Assembly: GCA_903851365.1 (NCBI GenBank)
Contig: CAINOB010000014.1
Location: 56,008 to 120,007 of the forward strand
DNA: 64,000 nt
Direction of reading: 5' to 3'
DNA from: an uncultured Bacteroidota bacterium
Lineage (GTDB): Bacteria; Bacteroidota; Bacteroidia; Bacteroidales; UBA12481
Shown: piece after piece, positions 25,879 through 34,155 of the stretch
Numbering within the stretch: position 1 is the stretch's first letter
How the letters are laid out: each line of letters opens with the position of its first letter
Made by a program: the position numbers and the translations under genes
The notes under the pieces: generated by a model
Database searches by the model: none
Seen by the model: the letters and a program-made list of their open reading frames with translations, nothing else
What the model was told of the DNA's origin: nothing

Positions 25879-27385
25879 GCAGGCCTTGGGTTACAGCTTG
25901 AGCGTTCAGGAGGATAGTCTGCGAACCTACTGCAAGAGCCATGATATTGGCGTGGCTCATTCCTTCCGGGAGGATTATTCAGCAAAAAATTTCGATAGGC
26001 CAGAATTCGCGAACTTTCTAAAGTTTGCTAAATTGAATAAGGGTAAAATCGACTATCTGCTTTTTACCACCTGGGATCGGTTTTGCCGAAATGCACCGGA
26101 TGCCTACGTAATGATCGCCCGACTGAAAAAGTTAGGGATTCAACCGATGGCTATTCAACAGCCGTTGGATATTAGTATTCCTGAGAATAAAATGATATTG
26201 GCTCTTTACTTGGTTCTTCCGGAGATCGACAATGACCGCAGGTCAATCAAAATCCGGGAAGGAATTAAAAAGGCGCTGCAATCCGGACGATGGTGCACTT
26301 CCGCTCCAAGGGGGTACAGCTATAATAGTGATCACCATTCTAAATCTATCATTGAGCCAAACAGTTCAGCGCAGCATATTCGTTCCCTTTTCGAGCAATA
26401 TGATCAGGGTATATCACAGGCGGATATTATCAAAGACCTTTGCAGGAAGGGCTTCAAGATCGGCAAATCGGTAGCTTCGAAGATACTGCGAAATCCCGTT
26501 TATATGGGCAAAATACTTGTGCCTGGTGATGCTGACAATCCTGCTTTGCTGGTTAAAGGTATTCATGAGGCCATTATTAGCGAAGAATTATTTAATCGGG
26601 TGCAATCCAGGTTGGATGGATTCAGAAAGGTCAGGAACAGGCCAGTCCACAACTCAGTCAGGGATGAACTGCCTTATCGGGGACTCCTTCTTTGCCCTGA
26701 TTGCGGTAATAAATTGACGGGGAGCGGTTCCAAGAGCCGGACGGGCAAGCGCCACTTCTACTACCATTGCAATCATTGTGGAAAAGCCAGGATTCGGGCT
26801 GATTTTGCAGAGGTGATAATTGGCCAGGTGATCGATGAATTGCATGTTGAGGAACCAGTTAAAATATTATATCAAAAAATGGTTCAGGTGGCGTTTCAAG
26901 GGAGTGCTCAGGAACGCTCCAAAAGGCTGGTGTCGATCTCCACCGAAATTGAAAAGAATGAAGTTAGAATACGGAATCTCCAGGATAAGCTGGCGGATGG
27001 TGATCTTACCACATCCGATTTTTCTTCCATGAAAGGCAGGTATGAAATCCGGATACAGGACCTGACTTATGAACGCAATAAAATTAATAGCGCTAAAGCC
27101 AGTGGGGAACAATACCTTGATAGTGGAATCAACCTGATATCGAACCTGCAATTGTATTGGAAATCAGCCGATAAAGCTCAAAAAAATGCCCTGGTTAGTT
27201 CGATATTTCCTGAAAAGCTGGAAATCGCAGGAAAAAAATGTCGAACCACCCGGATCAATGAATTGTTTCGATTAATCTTGCAGGAAACCAGGGACTTAGA
27301 TAAAAAGAAAACGGGACAACTAACGCCTCACTTGCTGTTGTCCCGTCGGGTGGAGACAAACGGAATCGAACCGTCGACCTCTTGA
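25838..27385 (+). CDS. Serine recombinase (resolvase/invertase family, large type)
   Basis: The 515-residue protein has an N-terminal resolvase domain with the catalytic motif ARVSSDEQ (Ser 11), DYLLFTTWDRFCRNA and the PEIDNDRRSIKIREG segment. A recombinase domain follows (APRGYSYNSD, ILRNPVYMGKI, IHEAIISEELFNRVQ), then a zinc ribbon (CPDCGNKL and CNHCGKA, near residues 285-315), a coiled coil, and a C-terminal FPEKLEIAGKKCRTTRINELF segment. It should catalyse integration and excision of the surrounding element. The last 12 codons (RVETNGIEPSTS) are read from tRNA-Ala in antisense, and a tRNA terminator lies in the preceding codons. Read-through into tRNA suggests the protein end depends on the insertion site. 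Confidence 0.92.
   Translation: MKTAALMARVSSDEQALGYSLSVQEDSLRTYCKSHDIGVAHSFREDYSAKNFDRPEFANFLKFAKLNKGKIDYLLFTTWDRFCRNAPDAYVMIARLKKLGIQPMAIQQPLDISIPENKMILALYLVLPEIDNDRRSIKIREGIKKALQSGRWCTSAPRGYSYNSDHHSKSIIEPNSSAQHIRSLFEQYDQGISQADIIKDLCRKGFKIGKSVASKILRNPVYMGKILVPGDADNPALLVKGIHEAIISEELFNRVQSRLDGFRKVRNRPVHNSVRDELPYRGLLLCPDCGNKLTGSGSKSRTGKRHFYYHCNHCGKARIRADFAEVIIGQVIDELHVEEPVKILYQKMVQVAFQGSAQERSKRLVSISTEIEKNEVRIRNLQDKLADGDLTTSDFSSMKGRYEIRIQDLTYERNKINSAKASGEQYLDSGINLISNLQLYWKSADKAQKNALVSSIFPEKLEIAGKKCRTTRINELFRLILQETRDLDKKKTGQLTPHLLLSRRVETNGIEPSTS
27307..27346 (-). terminator. tRNA-Ala terminator supplied by the element
   Basis: A perfect 10-bp stem, ACGGGACAAC (27311-27320) with GTTGTCCCGT (27337-27346), is followed on the minus strand by TTTTCTTTTTA. 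It lies four bases beyond the tRNA-Ala 3' end and is entirely within the recombinase coding region, so one sequence codes for protein on one strand and ends tRNA transcription on the other. Confidence 0.75.
27350..27363 (+). other. Proposed right attachment site (attR core) in tRNA-Ala
   Basis: GTGGAGACAAACGG is identical to 16144-16157. On the minus strand it covers the acceptor 3' strand, the discriminator base and one base beyond, plus the T-stem end of tRNA-Ala, so the tRNA stays intact after insertion. Confidence 0.65.
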
Positions 27386-27424
27386 CTGCCAGTCAAACGC
27401 TCTAGCCAACTGAGCTATGCCCCC
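27351..27424 (-). tRNA. tRNA-Ala(GGC)
   Basis: The minus strand folds as a 74-base cloverleaf: acceptor GGGGGCA/TGTCTCC with the G3-U70 alanine identity pair, D-arm GCTC/GAGC, anticodon arm TTTGA-CTGGCAG-TCAAG with anticodon GGC, T-arm GACGG-TTCGATT-CCGTT, and discriminator A. CCA is not encoded (the next bases are CCC). The 3' end overlaps the recombinase frame and is the proposed insertion target. Confidence 0.95.
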
Positions 27425-27531
27425 AAAATCGGACTGCTAAAATAGTGCTTTTTCCCTTTTATGCTACCAACCTGACCGATTTTTTTCATCGTCAGGTTTG
27501 AAGGCGGAATATCGCTGCCGCTCCAACGGGT

Positions 27532-27562
27532 TTTGAGATGACTATCAGGTTCCGTACTTTTG
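27532..27562 (+). promoter_or_regulatory. Bacteroidota-type promoter of hflX
   Basis: TTTG at 27532-27535 and TACTTTTG at 27555-27562 are separated by exactly 19 bases. The predicted transcription start falls at about 27567-27570, on or next to the GTG at 27568. This argues that translation starts there rather than at ATG 27538, which would lie inside the promoter. Confidence 0.7.
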
Positions 27563-27567
27563 CCACC

Positions 27568-28770
27568 GTGAAAATTGAAACTGGATTTCCGACGGAATCG
27601 GGTAAGCCCGAATGTGCAGTACTGGTTGGTGTGATAAACTACATCCAGACTCCTAAGATTGTTGAAGAGTATCTTGATGAACTTGAGTTTCTCGCTGAAA
27701 CAGCTGGCGCCGCAGTAATAGCGCGATTTGTTCAGAAAGTGGAGACCAATCATCCAGGCACCCTGATAGGGAAAGGCAAGTTGGAGGAGATCAGCGCTTA
27801 TGTGGCAGACAATGAAGTTGATATGGTAATTTTTGATGAGGATCTTACTCCGACGCAGCTGAGAAATATTGAAGCTGCCGTTAATGTGCGGGTGCTCGAC
27901 CGCACCAACCTGATCCTCGATATTTTTGCGCTGCGCGCCCAGACAGCTTATGCCAAAGTTCAGGTGGAACTGGCTCAATATCAATATTTATTGCCCCGGT
28001 TATCCGGATTGTGGACGCACCTTGAGCGCCAGCGTGGGGGTATCGGACTGCGTGGCCCCGGTGAAACAGAAATCGAGACTGACCGCCGTGTGATCCGTGA
28101 TAAAATATCGAAATGCAAGGAGCAGCTGGGGAAAATCGATCTGCAAATGGCTATCCAGCGCAAGAACCGTGGTAAAATGGTCCGCGTGGCACTGGTCGGG
28201 TACACCAACGTCGGTAAATCAACCCTGATGAACCTCCTGGCTAAATCAGAAGTATTTGCAGAAAATAAGCTTTTTGCCACACTCGATACCACCGTAAGAA
28301 AAGTGGTGGTGGAAAATCTGCCTTTCCTGATCAGCGATACCGTGGGATTTATTCGCAAACTGCCGCATCACCTGGTGGAATCTTTTAAAAGTACTCTGGA
28401 TGAAGTGCGCGAATCTGATCTGCTGATTCATGTGGTTGATATCAGTCACGCGGGATTCGAGGATCAGATTGAAGTGGTTACCCAAACACTAGATGAATTG
28501 GGCGTTTCAACAAAACCCATGATTCTGGTGTTTAACAAAATGGATGCATTTTCATATGTGCCTAAAGAGGAGGATGATTTGACTCCAATGCTTAAGGAAA
28601 ATATCAGCCTGAATGATTTAATGAATTCGTGGATGGCGAAAAATAATAATCCTTGTATATTTATCTCGGCAAAGAATAAGACAAACATTGATGCACTTAA
28701 AGAGATGCTCTATGAGAAAGTCAGTGAAATTCATACAACAAGATATCCCTACCATGATTTTCTTTATTAA
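27568..28770 (+). CDS. hflX: GTPase HflX
   Basis: About 400 residues with the HflX N-terminal domain (AVLVGVINYIQTPKIVEEYL, TLIGKGKLEEI), the glycine-rich linker ERQRGGIGLRGPGETEIETD, and a G domain with G1 GYTNVGKST, G3 DTVGF, G4 NKMD and G5 SAK. HflX binds the 50S subunit and rescues or splits stalled ribosomes. GTG 27568 was chosen as start because the promoter -7 box ends six bases earlier and the resulting N-terminus (MKIETGFPTE) has a normal length; ATG 27538 would add ten residues but lies within the promoter. It overlaps the next lipoprotein gene by 17 bases. Confidence 0.92.
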   Translation: MKIETGFPTESGKPECAVLVGVINYIQTPKIVEEYLDELEFLAETAGAAVIARFVQKVETNHPGTLIGKGKLEEISAYVADNEVDMVIFDEDLTPTQLRNIEAAVNVRVLDRTNLILDIFALRAQTAYAKVQVELAQYQYLLPRLSGLWTHLERQRGGIGLRGPGETEIETDRRVIRDKISKCKEQLGKIDLQMAIQRKNRGKMVRVALVGYTNVGKSTLMNLLAKSEVFAENKLFATLDTTVRKVVVENLPFLISDTVGFIRKLPHHLVESFKSTLDEVRESDLLIHVVDISHAGFEDQIEVVTQTLDELGVSTKPMILVFNKMDAFSYVPKEEDDLTPMLKENISLNDLMNSWMAKNNNPCIFISAKNKTNIDALKEMLYEKVSEIHTTRYPYHDFLY

Positions 28771-29929
28771 AAAAGCGCTCCGTTCCGGCTTGTTATTAGC
28801 CCTTTTTGCCATGCTTCCGGCTGTAGGTTGCAAAACCCACCCCGCTGCGAGTCCTAAGGAGGGTGAAATGGAAGAAGTGGTAGCTGCTGCCCCGGTGGTC
28901 AGGGAGAAAATGAAATTTGCTGAGTTGACCCCAAAAAAGGCTGCCCTGGCACAAAGCCTAAAGACCTATTTCGCGCAGTTGAATAAATCAGGATTTAACG
29001 GTACTGCCTTATTCGCGGAGAATGGCGAGATCGTTTATAGTGAGGCCTTTGGATATGCAAATCTGAAAACCAAGGAGCCGCTTACCATGGAATCAGCCTT
29101 TCAGCTGGCTTCCGTATCGAAACCCATCACCTCACTTGCCGTGCTGATCCTCAAGCAGGAGGGCAAAATCGGCCTCGACGACTCGGTAAGGAAATATATT
29201 CCTGAGCTTCCATATCCGGGTATCACCATCCGGCATTTGCTTTCACACCGAAGCGGTTTGCCGAATTATATGTACTTCGCAGAGCAAGATTGGCCAAATA
29301 AAGATATCCCGATGAAAAATCAGGATGTTATCGATCTGATGGTTCAACATCAGTATAAGCCTTATTATCTGCCTAATAAAAGATATAATTACTGTAATAC
29401 CAATTTTGTTCTGCTGGCTACAATCGTTGAAAAGGTATCGGGAATGAAATTTGAGGATTTTGTTCAAAAACGGATCTTCGATCCCTGTAAAATGGTGAAC
29501 AGCAGAATTTATAACAAGAATGTTTCACCCATAAATACCAATCCGGTTGTAGGTTACCCCACCGGTCGCGCGGAAGCCGAAAATACTTTTATGAATGGCG
29601 TGGTTGGTGACAAGGGCGTTTATTGTTCTGTTTATGATCTGCTGATGCTCGATCAGGCCCTTTATACCGACAAGCTCATTACCGAAGCCACCCGCAAGGA
29701 AGCTTTCACCCCACAGCATAAAGACCTTCGTATCAACGACAACTATGGTTTGGGCTGGAGGCTTGATCTGGCCGAATCATTTAATCCCGCCATTTATCAT
29801 ACTGGCTGGTGGAGAGGTTTCAGAAGCTACTTCATCAGGGAACTGGGCGAAAAAAGGACGATCATCATATTGTGCAACACGCCGAGGGCCAGTAGGTTTA
29901 ATACCAGAGATCTGAGAGAGCGGTTTTAG
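28754..29929 (+). CDS. Serine hydrolase lipoprotein, beta-lactamase/CubicO class C type
   Basis: The 391-residue protein begins with MIFFIKKALRSGLLLALFAMLPAVGC, a lipoprotein signal. ATG 28754 was chosen because of it; an in-frame ATG at 28688 adds an hflX-derived stretch. The beta-lactamase (PF00144-type) domain shows SVSK for the SxxK nucleophile motif, YNYCNTN for the YxN motif, HRSGLPNYMY, and a C-terminal GLGWRLDL then HTGWWRGFRSY in the KTG/HxG position. The likely role is a periplasmic D-alanyl-peptidase or esterase acting on cell-wall or other amide and ester bonds. It overlaps hflX by 17 bases, unusual for a functional link and more likely simple read-through transcription. Confidence 0.85.
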   Translation: MIFFIKKALRSGLLLALFAMLPAVGCKTHPAASPKEGEMEEVVAAAPVVREKMKFAELTPKKAALAQSLKTYFAQLNKSGFNGTALFAENGEIVYSEAFGYANLKTKEPLTMESAFQLASVSKPITSLAVLILKQEGKIGLDDSVRKYIPELPYPGITIRHLLSHRSGLPNYMYFAEQDWPNKDIPMKNQDVIDLMVQHQYKPYYLPNKRYNYCNTNFVLLATIVEKVSGMKFEDFVQKRIFDPCKMVNSRIYNKNVSPINTNPVVGYPTGRAEAENTFMNGVVGDKGVYCSVYDLLMLDQALYTDKLITEATRKEAFTPQHKDLRINDNYGLGWRLDLAESFNPAIYHTGWWRGFRSYFIRELGEKRTIIILCNTPRASRFNTRDLRERF

Positions 29930-29964
29930 GTCTAATTTCTGCCTTCTGCCCTATGCCCTTTGCC

Positions 29965-30993
29965 TTATTTCACCAGCCCTTGCTCCACCAGGTATTCCGC
30001 AATCTGAATGGCATTAGTCGCAGCCCCTTTGCGAAGGTTGTCGGAAACAATCCAAAGGTTCAGGCACTTTTCGCGGGATTCATCGCGGCGTATGCGTCCG
30101 ACAAATACTTCATCGCGTCCGTTGGCGTTGATTGCCATTGGATATTCCGACTTTGAGGGATTATCAACAACCACGCAACCCGGCGCTTCGGACAGTATCT
30201 TGCGGACATCGGCAATTTCATATTCTTTGTGGAACTCGAGATTAACTGATTCGGAATGCCCGCCGGTCACCGGTACGCGAACAGTGGTGGCTGTGACCAT
30301 AATCGAATTGTCGCCCAGGATTTTACGGGTTTCATTCACCATTTTCATTTCCTCTTTCGTATACCCGTTATCGGTAAATACATCGCACTGCGGTATGCAA
30401 TTTCGGTAGATCTGATGCGGATAAGCGCGGTCGATCAGGAGGTTATGCAGCGATCCTTCATTATGCGTTTCAACAATTGCACGCTCCTCGTTTTCTAATT
30501 GTCGGAGTGCTTTAACTCCAGTGCCTGTGACCGACTGATAGGTGCTGATCACCAGTCGCGCAATGCCGTAAGCTCTGTGCAACGGGGCGATGGCAACAAG
30601 CATCTGGATGGTGGAACAGTTTGGATTGGCTATAATCAGGTCATCCGAGGTGAGTTCATGAGCATTGATTTCGGGGATTATCAGCTTTTTAGTCGGATCC
30701 ATCCGCCAGGCCGATGAGTTATCTATGACATAAATGCCTGCGGCGGCAAATTTCGGTGCCAGCTCGAGGGAGGTATTTCCACCGGCGGAAAAAATAGCAA
30801 TCGCGGGCTTCATCTTAATGGCGTCATCAGCAGAAACAACCGTGTATTCCTTATTCTTGAAAGTCACCTTTTTACCCACCGACTTTGCCGAAGCAACGGG
30901 TATAAGTTCAGTAACCGGGAAGTTTCGTTCTTCCAATACCTGGAGCATTTTCGTCCCCACAAGGCCTGTAGCACCAACAACTGCAATTTTCAT
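29965..30993 (-). CDS. asd: Aspartate-semialdehyde dehydrogenase
   Basis: The 342-residue protein has the NADP-binding GATGLVGTKMLQVLEE at its N-terminus, FSAGGNTS, NPNCSTIQM with the catalytic Cys, the helix ALRQLENEERAIVE, and the substrate segment VPVTGGHSESVNLEF with the catalytic-type His. It reduces aspartyl phosphate to aspartate semialdehyde for lysine/diaminopimelate, threonine and methionine synthesis in the cytosol. It is a single gene convergent with the serine hydrolase. A -7 element TATATTTG on the minus strand (31041-31048) lies about 48 bases upstream of the ATG. Confidence 0.95.
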   Translation of the reverse strand: MKIAVVGATGLVGTKMLQVLEERNFPVTELIPVASAKSVGKKVTFKNKEYTVVSADDAIKMKPAIAIFSAGGNTSLELAPKFAAAGIYVIDNSSAWRMDPTKKLIIPEINAHELTSDDLIIANPNCSTIQMLVAIAPLHRAYGIARLVISTYQSVTGTGVKALRQLENEERAIVETHNEGSLHNLLIDRAYPHQIYRNCIPQCDVFTDNGYTKEEMKMVNETRKILGDNSIMVTATTVRVPVTGGHSESVNLEFHKEYEIADVRKILSEAPGCVVVDNPSKSEYPMAINANGRDEVFVGRIRRDESREKCLNLWIVSDNLRKGAATNAIQIAEYLVEQGLVK

Positions 30994-31040
30994 CTAAAAA
31001 ATTTCCAAAATGTGATTAAAAAGACATCTATATAGGGCGA

Positions 31041-31048
31041 CAAATATA
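31041..31048 (-). promoter_or_regulatory. Candidate -7 promoter element for asd
   Basis: The minus strand reads TATATTTG, matching TAnnTTTG, about 48 bases upstream of the asd ATG. A TTG at the usual -33 distance is not evident, so this is a partial match. Confidence 0.45.
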
Positions 31049-31054
31049 ATACAG

Positions 31055-32716
31055 ATGAACAGTATATTTATTACAAGCCTGATTCTCATCTCCGAGATCA
31101 TGTTCGACCCTGATCCGCCGGTTGGATTACCCCCGTATGAATTCGTTGAGTGGTATAATCCAGGCGCCGATACTATTGATTTAATCGGCTGGCAGTGGAT
31201 GGTGGGCGACAAAGTGCGTCGTCTCACCGGTGGCCATATCAATCCCGGTGGCTACCTGATTGTTTGTGCACCTGCAGCTGCTGGAGCCTTTCGTGAATTC
31301 GGTGAAGTACTTGCTATGGAGTCTTTTCCAGCGCTCCGCAACTCGGGCGACAGGCTCGTTTTGCTGAATCCCGATGGCATAGCAGTGCATACGGTAAACT
31401 ATTCGCCCGATTCGTTCACTGATGCTCTCAAGGCTAATGGTGGATGGTCGCTTGAGCTGGCTGATCCCGTTCATTATTGCAATTCCGCTGCCTGGCTACC
31501 GTCAGTTAGCCCTGCGGGAGGAACGCCGGGTAAAAGGAACTCGCAACTGATTGATTTCGCCGAACCCGAGCCCTCCATGCTGATCAGAGCCGGTGGATAT
31601 GATGATCAGAAGTTCTTTATGATGTTTACGGGAAACCTGGATCCGGCCCTTCAAATGAATAATTATTCCTGCATTCTGATGCCCGGCGCGATAAATATTC
31701 TTCCTGTTGCACCTCCGGAATACGGCTTTCCCGGTCTCTTTTTTCAGCTTCCGGAAGTTTTGGATCGGGAAATTGTTTACACTCTTGAAATGAGCGGCAC
31801 GGTGAAAGATTGTTCCGGCCGGAACTCAGTCTTTCGGTCTGTTTTACTCGGATTTCCCTCGCAGCCTGACTCCGCAGGATTGATAATCTCTGAAATCCTG
31901 TTTGATCCCCTGGCCGGACAAGCGGAGTTTGTAGAGATATTCAACCGTTCGGATAAGGTGGCGGAGCTTCGCGACCTGGTTATCGCACGTGCCAATGCAA
32001 ACGGGGCCATCCTTTCATTTTCGGATCAACAGGATTATTCCTATTGGCTCTTTCCGGGTTGCTATGCTGTTTTTACTGCCGATTGCAGGGTTTTCAATAC
32101 CGCCTGGCCCGATGCTGATCCAGCAGCGGTAGCCGGCCGTCCCGATATGCCCTCGCTGACAAACGGGGAATCTGCACTGATCCTCATGGACCGCAATCAA
32201 AGGGTACTCGATAAAGTGATGTACTCGCCGGATTGGCACTACCCTTATCTGGATGAAACAAAGGGAGTTTCATTGGAACGTATTGATTTTGAAACCTCAG
32301 GAACAAAGCGAGATAACTGGATTTCGGCATCAGCTGCCTCCGGATATTCCACCCCGGGAGCTAAAAACTCCTGCTCAGCCGGTCCTGATCCTGCTTCGGA
32401 GCAGCAGTTCACCCTCAATCCATCAATCGGGTATTCGGCGGGACCCAGCGACCCGTTGCATATAGGAATCAACTATCGGTTTGATAAACCCGGATGGTTT
32501 CTCCGGGTAAGAATTGTTACAAGTACTGGGTTGCCGGTCAGGGAGATATTTCCATTTGGCATGGCCGGATCGGAGGGTACGATAGGCTGGGACGGGCTGG
32601 ATACCGCAAAAAGGGTAGTGCCGGATGGCATCTACCTGGTCGTTGCCGATTATTTTCATCCCAGCGGGAAAAAGGGCCGTTGGAAACAGGCTTGTGCAAT
32701 GCTGAGAGCCTACTGA
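31055..32716 (+). CDS. Lamin-tail-domain protein with FlgD-like C-terminus
   Basis: The 553-residue protein contains two lamin-tail (LTD) beta domains: residues about 10-140 (LISEIMFDPDPP, YEFVEWYNPGADTIDL, NSGDRLVLLNPDG) and about 275-430 (LIISEILFDPLAGQAEFVEIFN, LTNGESALILMDRNQ). These are separated by an Ig-like segment and followed by a FlgD-like or secretion-type beta domain (GTIGWDGLDTAKRVVPDGIYLVVADY). LTD proteins of Bacteroidota are usually exported and cell-surface. Here only about ten residues (MNSIFITSL) precede the first LTD strand, which is short for a signal peptide, and no upstream start exists before the in-frame stop at 31013. Export is therefore uncertain. The gene ends 12 bases from the convergent LOG gene. 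Confidence 0.75.
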   Translation: MNSIFITSLILISEIMFDPDPPVGLPPYEFVEWYNPGADTIDLIGWQWMVGDKVRRLTGGHINPGGYLIVCAPAAAGAFREFGEVLAMESFPALRNSGDRLVLLNPDGIAVHTVNYSPDSFTDALKANGGWSLELADPVHYCNSAAWLPSVSPAGGTPGKRNSQLIDFAEPEPSMLIRAGGYDDQKFFMMFTGNLDPALQMNNYSCILMPGAINILPVAPPEYGFPGLFFQLPEVLDREIVYTLEMSGTVKDCSGRNSVFRSVLLGFPSQPDSAGLIISEILFDPLAGQAEFVEIFNRSDKVAELRDLVIARANANGAILSFSDQQDYSYWLFPGCYAVFTADCRVFNTAWPDADPAAVAGRPDMPSLTNGESALILMDRNQRVLDKVMYSPDWHYPYLDETKGVSLERIDFETSGTKRDNWISASAASGYSTPGAKNSCSAGPDPASEQQFTLNPSIGYSAGPSDPLHIGINYRFDKPGWFLRVRIVTSTGLPVREIFPFGMAGSEGTIGWDGLDTAKRVVPDGIYLVVADYFHPSGKKGRWKQACAMLRAY

Positions 32717-32728
32717 ACCCGAAGTGAT

Positions 32729-33328
32729 TTATCGAACCAGAGCGAAGGACCTTGCTTCAGGATCCCAGGTGCCAGTGGCCGCAATGGCCGGAAGAATCTC
32801 CTCCGGAGTGTTGACGAAGGACCACATTTCACGATGCTTCGGACCCAGAAAATGGTTTTCCAGCATCCCTTCGAGCAGATTGGCGAGGGGTTCATAATAG
32901 CCGTAACTGTTCAGAACAATCATCGGCTTCGGGAACAGTCCGAGGCGTTTAAGGCTCAGGGTTTCCATAAATTCCTCCATCGTTCCGCATCCTCCTGGAA
33001 AAGTGACTACGGCATCCACCTCGTGGATCATGGCTTCCTTGCGTTCGGCCATCGTTTCGGTGGTGATCATCTCGGTGAGCTCTTCATGATGCCATTCTAC
33101 CTCCTGCATGAAGCGGGGCATGATTCCTATGGTCCGGCCGCCGTGCCTGTGCATTTCGTCGGCCATAACGCCCATCAGCCCGCTGCGGCTGCCACCGAAA
33201 ATCAGGTCGATATGATTCTCGGCCAATATGCGGGCAAACTCCCGGCCATGCTCCAGATATTTTTCGGGAGTTTTATTGCTGGATGCGCAGTAAACGCATA
33301 TACGATTGTATTTCAGATTATTGGACAT
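32729..33328 (-). CDS. LOG-family protein (TIGR00730, nucleoside monophosphate phosphoribohydrolase type)
   Basis: The 199-residue Rossmann-like protein has the family marks ICVYCASSNKTP, LIFGGSRSGLMGVMAD and the catalytic PGGCGTMEE motif. Plant LOG homologues release cytokinin bases from their 5'-monophosphates; in bacteria the group includes AMP/IMP phosphoribohydrolases such as PpnN-like enzymes, so a nucleotide-salvage role is likely. It starts two bases after the end of the purine-nucleoside phosphorylase gene and is the last gene of the sppA-lpxK-PNP-LOG run. The pairing with PNP supports purine salvage. Confidence 0.88.
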   Translation of the reverse strand: MSNNLKYNRICVYCASSNKTPEKYLEHGREFARILAENHIDLIFGGSRSGLMGVMADEMHRHGGRTIGIMPRFMQEVEWHHEELTEMITTETMAERKEAMIHEVDAVVTFPGGCGTMEEFMETLSLKRLGLFPKPMIVLNSYGYYEPLANLLEGMLENHFLGPKHREMWSFVNTPEEILPAIAATGTWDPEARSFALVR

Positions 33329-33330
33329 GC

Positions 33331-34155
33331 TCAGATTTGGTAGGGTGATTCCATTATAACTCCTTTAAACAGTTTCGCCATGTCGGATGCTGCTCGATTG
33401 GCGGCAATCTGAACCTCTTCATGCGTGTTTTCAGAAAAATTCCCGGGAATTGCCACATTGGTGACCACGGAAACAGCAAATACCGGCAGGTTCATGTGCC
33501 TGGCAGCCAGAACTTCGGGAATCGTCGACATGCCGATGGCATCGGCGCCGATCATCCGGTAATGTGTGTATTCGGCCGGAGTTTCGAAACTGGGACCCGG
33601 ATTTCCGAGATAGACCCCTTCGCGGAGGGTGATCCCGATCTTTGCTGCTACTGAGTGTGCAATACGGATGAGGTTCCTATCGTAAGGCTCACTCATATCG
33701 GGGAATCGCGTACCCAGCTCATCGATATTTTTCCCGCGTAAGGGACTCTCCGGAAAGAAATTGATGTGATCGCGGATAACCATGATCTCCCCAACCTGAT
33801 AATCAGGATTTATACCACCAGCTGCATTCGAGAGGAATGCCTGACGGATGCCTAATAATTTCAGAACCCGGAGTGGAAATACTGTTTCAACCATCGAGAA
33901 TCCTTCGTAATAGTGAAACCGGCCCTGCATGGCCACAACGGGTTTGCCCCCAAGATGACCGAATATCAGGTTGCCATGATGTCCTTCGACTGTGGTTACC
34001 GGAAAATTCGGAATTTCAGAATAGGGTATGGTATTGGTTATGGAGACATCGTTGATCAGGTTTCCCAGGCCGGTTCCCAGAACAATGCCGGTGAGCGGTC
34101 TGATATTGGTCCGGCTGAGCAGATAGTCAGCGCTTTCCGTGAGCTTTTTCCACAT
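33331..34155 (-). CDS. Purine-nucleoside phosphorylase
   Basis: About 274 residues. It has the trimeric PNP landmarks VLGTGLGNLI, VTTVEGHHGNL, VAMQGRFHYYEGF, LSNAAGGINPDYQVGEIMVIRDHINFF, NPGPSFETPAEY, and AIGMSTIPEVLAARH. It cleaves inosine or guanosine with phosphate to base plus ribose 1-phosphate in the cytosol. ATG 34155 (MWKKLTESADYL) was chosen as start because it gives the standard length; ATG 34200 adds 15 residues read from inside lpxK. Even so it overlaps lpxK by 29 bases, so translation is coupled. The downstream LOG-family gene suggests a shared nucleoside salvage unit. Confidence 0.9.
   Translation of the reverse strand: MWKKLTESADYLLSRTNIRPLTGIVLGTGLGNLINDVSITNTIPYSEIPNFPVTTVEGHHGNLIFGHLGGKPVVAMQGRFHYYEGFSMVETVFPLRVLKLLGIRQAFLSNAAGGINPDYQVGEIMVIRDHINFFPESPLRGKNIDELGTRFPDMSEPYDRNLIRIAHSVAAKIGITLREGVYLGNPGPSFETPAEYTHYRMIGADAIGMSTIPEVLAARHMNLPVFAVSVVTNVAIPGNFSENTHEEVQIAANRAASDMAKLFKGVIMESPYQI

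Larger units (their letters stand above)
16144..27363 (+). mobile_element. Proposed integrated element of about 11.2 kb in tRNA-Ala(GGC)
   Basis: The edges are a 14-bp direct repeat of the tRNA 3' end. The right end carries a serine recombinase whose last codons run into the tRNA and a terminator that now serves the tRNA. The left end is followed by a HigB/HigA pair. Cargo is a small hypothetical gene, five lipoprotein genes, a TM protein, a zinc-finger protein and a MerR-like regulator with a palindromic operator candidate. No conjugation or replication genes were seen. tRNA 3' ends are more typical targets of tyrosine integrases, so the link to the serine recombinase is an inference. Repeat copy E lies inside the element, which suggests it is composite. 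Confidence 0.6.

Noticed and set aside
27538..27567. ATG 27538 as hflX start
   Set aside because: It lies between the -33 and -7 promoter elements; GTG 27568 fits both promoter and family length.
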